A DNA stretch of 5,727 nt from an uncultured Rhodanobacter sp. (lineage in GTDB: Bacteria; Pseudomonadota; Gammaproteobacteria; Xanthomonadales; Rhodanobacteraceae): positions 1-5,727 of the forward strand of contig CALCWL010000468.1 in the NCBI GenBank assembly GCA_937906285.1. Reading direction: 5' to 3'. Positions 4,985-5,727 of this stretch are shown here, one piece after another; position 1 is the first letter of the stretch; the number at the start of each line of letters is the position of its first letter. The notes under the pieces are model-generated. The model did not search any database. It was not told the origin of the DNA and saw nothing but the letters and a program-made list of their open reading frames with translations. Position numbers and translations under genes: made by a program.

Positions 4985-5572
4985 ATGCTCAAACCTGAAA
5001 TCCTGGACACTTTCATCCGGCTGCTGGACGAGGCCAGGGCCAGCGGCGACCCCGAACCCACGGCGATGAACCTGGCCACCGTGGAAAGCGCGGGCCGGGT
5101 CGCCTCGCGCATCGTGCTCCTGAAGGGCGTCGACGAACGCGGTTTCCGCTTTTTCAGCAACTACCAGAGTGACAAGGGCGGCCAGCTGGAGGCGCACGCG
5201 CAGGTCGCGTTGTGCTTCCACTGGAAACACGTGCGCCAAGGCGTGCAGGTGCGCGTCGAAGGCGTCGCGCGGAAACTGCAGGAGGAGGAGTCCGATGCCT
5301 ACTTCGCCAGCCGCCCGCGCGGCAGCCAGATCGGTGCCTGGGCCTCGCTGCAGTCGCAGACCCTGCCCGATCGCGAGACCTTCGAGCGGCGCGTGCAGCA
5401 CTACGAGGAGGAATTCGCCGGGCGCGACGTCGGCCGGCCGCCGCACTGGGGCGGTTACCTGGTGGAGCCGGACATGATCGAGTTCTGGTACGGCGCCGAG
5501 TTCCGCCTGCACGAGCGCGTGCGCTGGAGCCGCCACGGGCAGACCTGGACGTCCCGGATGCTCTATCCGTGA
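4985..5572 (+). CDS. pdxH: Pyridoxamine/pyridoxine 5'-phosphate oxidase, short N-terminal form
   Basis: PdxH oxidises pyridoxine or pyridoxamine 5'-phosphate to pyridoxal phosphate with FMN and oxygen, in the cytoplasm as a homodimer. The 195-residue protein carries AMNLATV (27-33), SRIVLLKGVDERG (41-53) and FFSNYQSDKG (56-65), which bind FMN phosphate and ring. It also has VRVEG (89-93), SDAYFASRPRGSQIGAWAS (103-121), RPPHWGGY (151-158) and IEFWYG (165-170). Arg174 and His176 in RLHER correspond to Arg197 and His199 of the E. coli active site. E. coli PdxH has 218 residues; the first 20 or so, with the lid residues Arg14 and Tyr17 and the allosteric Arg23 and Arg24, have no counterpart. The in-frame sequence upstream does not resemble that segment, so the short start is real. 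Confidence 0.96.
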   Translation: MLKPEILDTFIRLLDEARASGDPEPTAMNLATVESAGRVASRIVLLKGVDERGFRFFSNYQSDKGGQLEAHAQVALCFHWKHVRQGVQVRVEGVARKLQEEESDAYFASRPRGSQIGAWASLQSQTLPDRETFERRVQHYEEEFAGRDVGRPPHWGGYLVEPDMIEFWYGAEFRLHERVRWSRHGQTWTSRMLYP

Positions 5573-5727
5573 ACGCGTCGGCGATGACGGTGGCGCAACG
5601 CGAGTTCGCGGTCGACACCCGCGGCCGCGGCTTCCACGACATCACCGACGAAGTCGCCGACGCGGTGGCGGCCAGTGCGGTGCGCATCGGTACCGCGCTG
5701 GTGTTCACGCCGCACACCAGTTGCTCG
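5569..5727 (+). CDS. YjbQ/UPF0047 family protein, 5' part only
   Basis: An open frame runs off the right edge. From the ATG at 5584 it encodes 48 residues: QREFAVDTRGRGFHDITDEV, a helical stretch, then RIGTALVFTPHTSCS. The RGFHDIT and HTSCS motifs are characteristic of the UPF0047/YjbQ family of about 140 residues, whose E. coli member has weak thiamin phosphate synthase activity and can replace thiE. The HTS histidine belongs to the conserved polar pocket. A GTG at 5569 overlaps the pdxH stop as GTGA and would add five residues; the ATG at 5584 is the alternative. Neither has a clear Shine-Dalgarno, and I give the GTG because the overlap suggests coupling to pdxH. The C-terminal two thirds are outside the window. 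Confidence 0.85.
   Translation, partial: MNASAMTVAQREFAVDTRGRGFHDITDEVADAVAASAVRIGTALVFTPHTSCS

Noticed and set aside
3948..5069. A 373-codon plus-strand open frame antisense to the kinase
   Set aside because: It mirrors the conserved kinase in a GC-rich genome, has no domain or Shine-Dalgarno, and runs into pdxH in another frame.
4938..5069. A 43-residue frame starting with two ATGs just before pdxH, a possible leader peptide
   Set aside because: No Shine-Dalgarno precedes it, it overlaps pdxH by about 85 bases, and its sequence shows no attenuator-type residue runs.
1..5727. Defence system, mobile element, CRISPR or other novel multi-gene system
   Set aside because: All nine genes belong to recognised families, mostly housekeeping or widespread conserved ones; there are no transposase, integrase, repeat-array or attachment-site signs and no stretch of aberrant composition.

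Overview
The window is a compact, GC-rich stretch of bacterial chromosome with nine protein genes, the last cut off by the window edge. High GC, strong G/C bias at third codon positions, a short-form PdxH and the mix of housekeeping and azurin genes suggest a gammaproteobacterium of the Xanthomonadales, perhaps Rhodanobacteraceae. That assignment is inference from gene content and sequence style. I see no RNA gene, insertion sequence, CRISPR array, prophage or integron. The longest gap between genes is 212 bases.

Layout, left to right: (1) a plus-strand azurin with a lipoprotein signal and a Pro/Ala/Thr-rich linker; (2) a minus-strand pair, aroK then aroB, overlapping by four bases and facing the azurin gene tail to tail; (3) starting 35 bases from aroK in the opposite direction, a plus-strand run of an atypical short-chain dehydrogenase-like protein, a YbjQ-family protein and a dodecin; (4) a minus-strand P-loop kinase of the D-glycerate 3-kinase-like family, tail to tail with dodecin; (5) starting divergently from the kinase, pdxH followed by the first part of a YjbQ/UPF0047-family gene, which may overlap pdxH by four bases. 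Both tail-to-tail junctions are under 40 bases and are filled by GC-rich hairpins without a T-tract.

The contents are mainly central and cofactor metabolism. AroK and AroB serve the shikimate pathway, dodecin binds flavins, PdxH is an FMN enzyme that makes pyridoxal phosphate, and the YjbQ family has been linked to thiamin phosphate synthase-like activity. Azurin is a copper electron carrier, here probably tethered to the outer membrane.

I found no convincing undescribed multi-gene system. The points worth a second look are in individual proteins: an azurin with Laz-like architecture and Asp in place of the conserved Asn next to a copper ligand; an AroK with Gly-Ala-Gly in place of the shikimate-binding Gly-Gly-Gly; an SDR-fold protein without the Tyr-xxx-Lys pair; and a PdxH without the N-terminal segment that carries the lid and allosteric arginines in E. 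coli.
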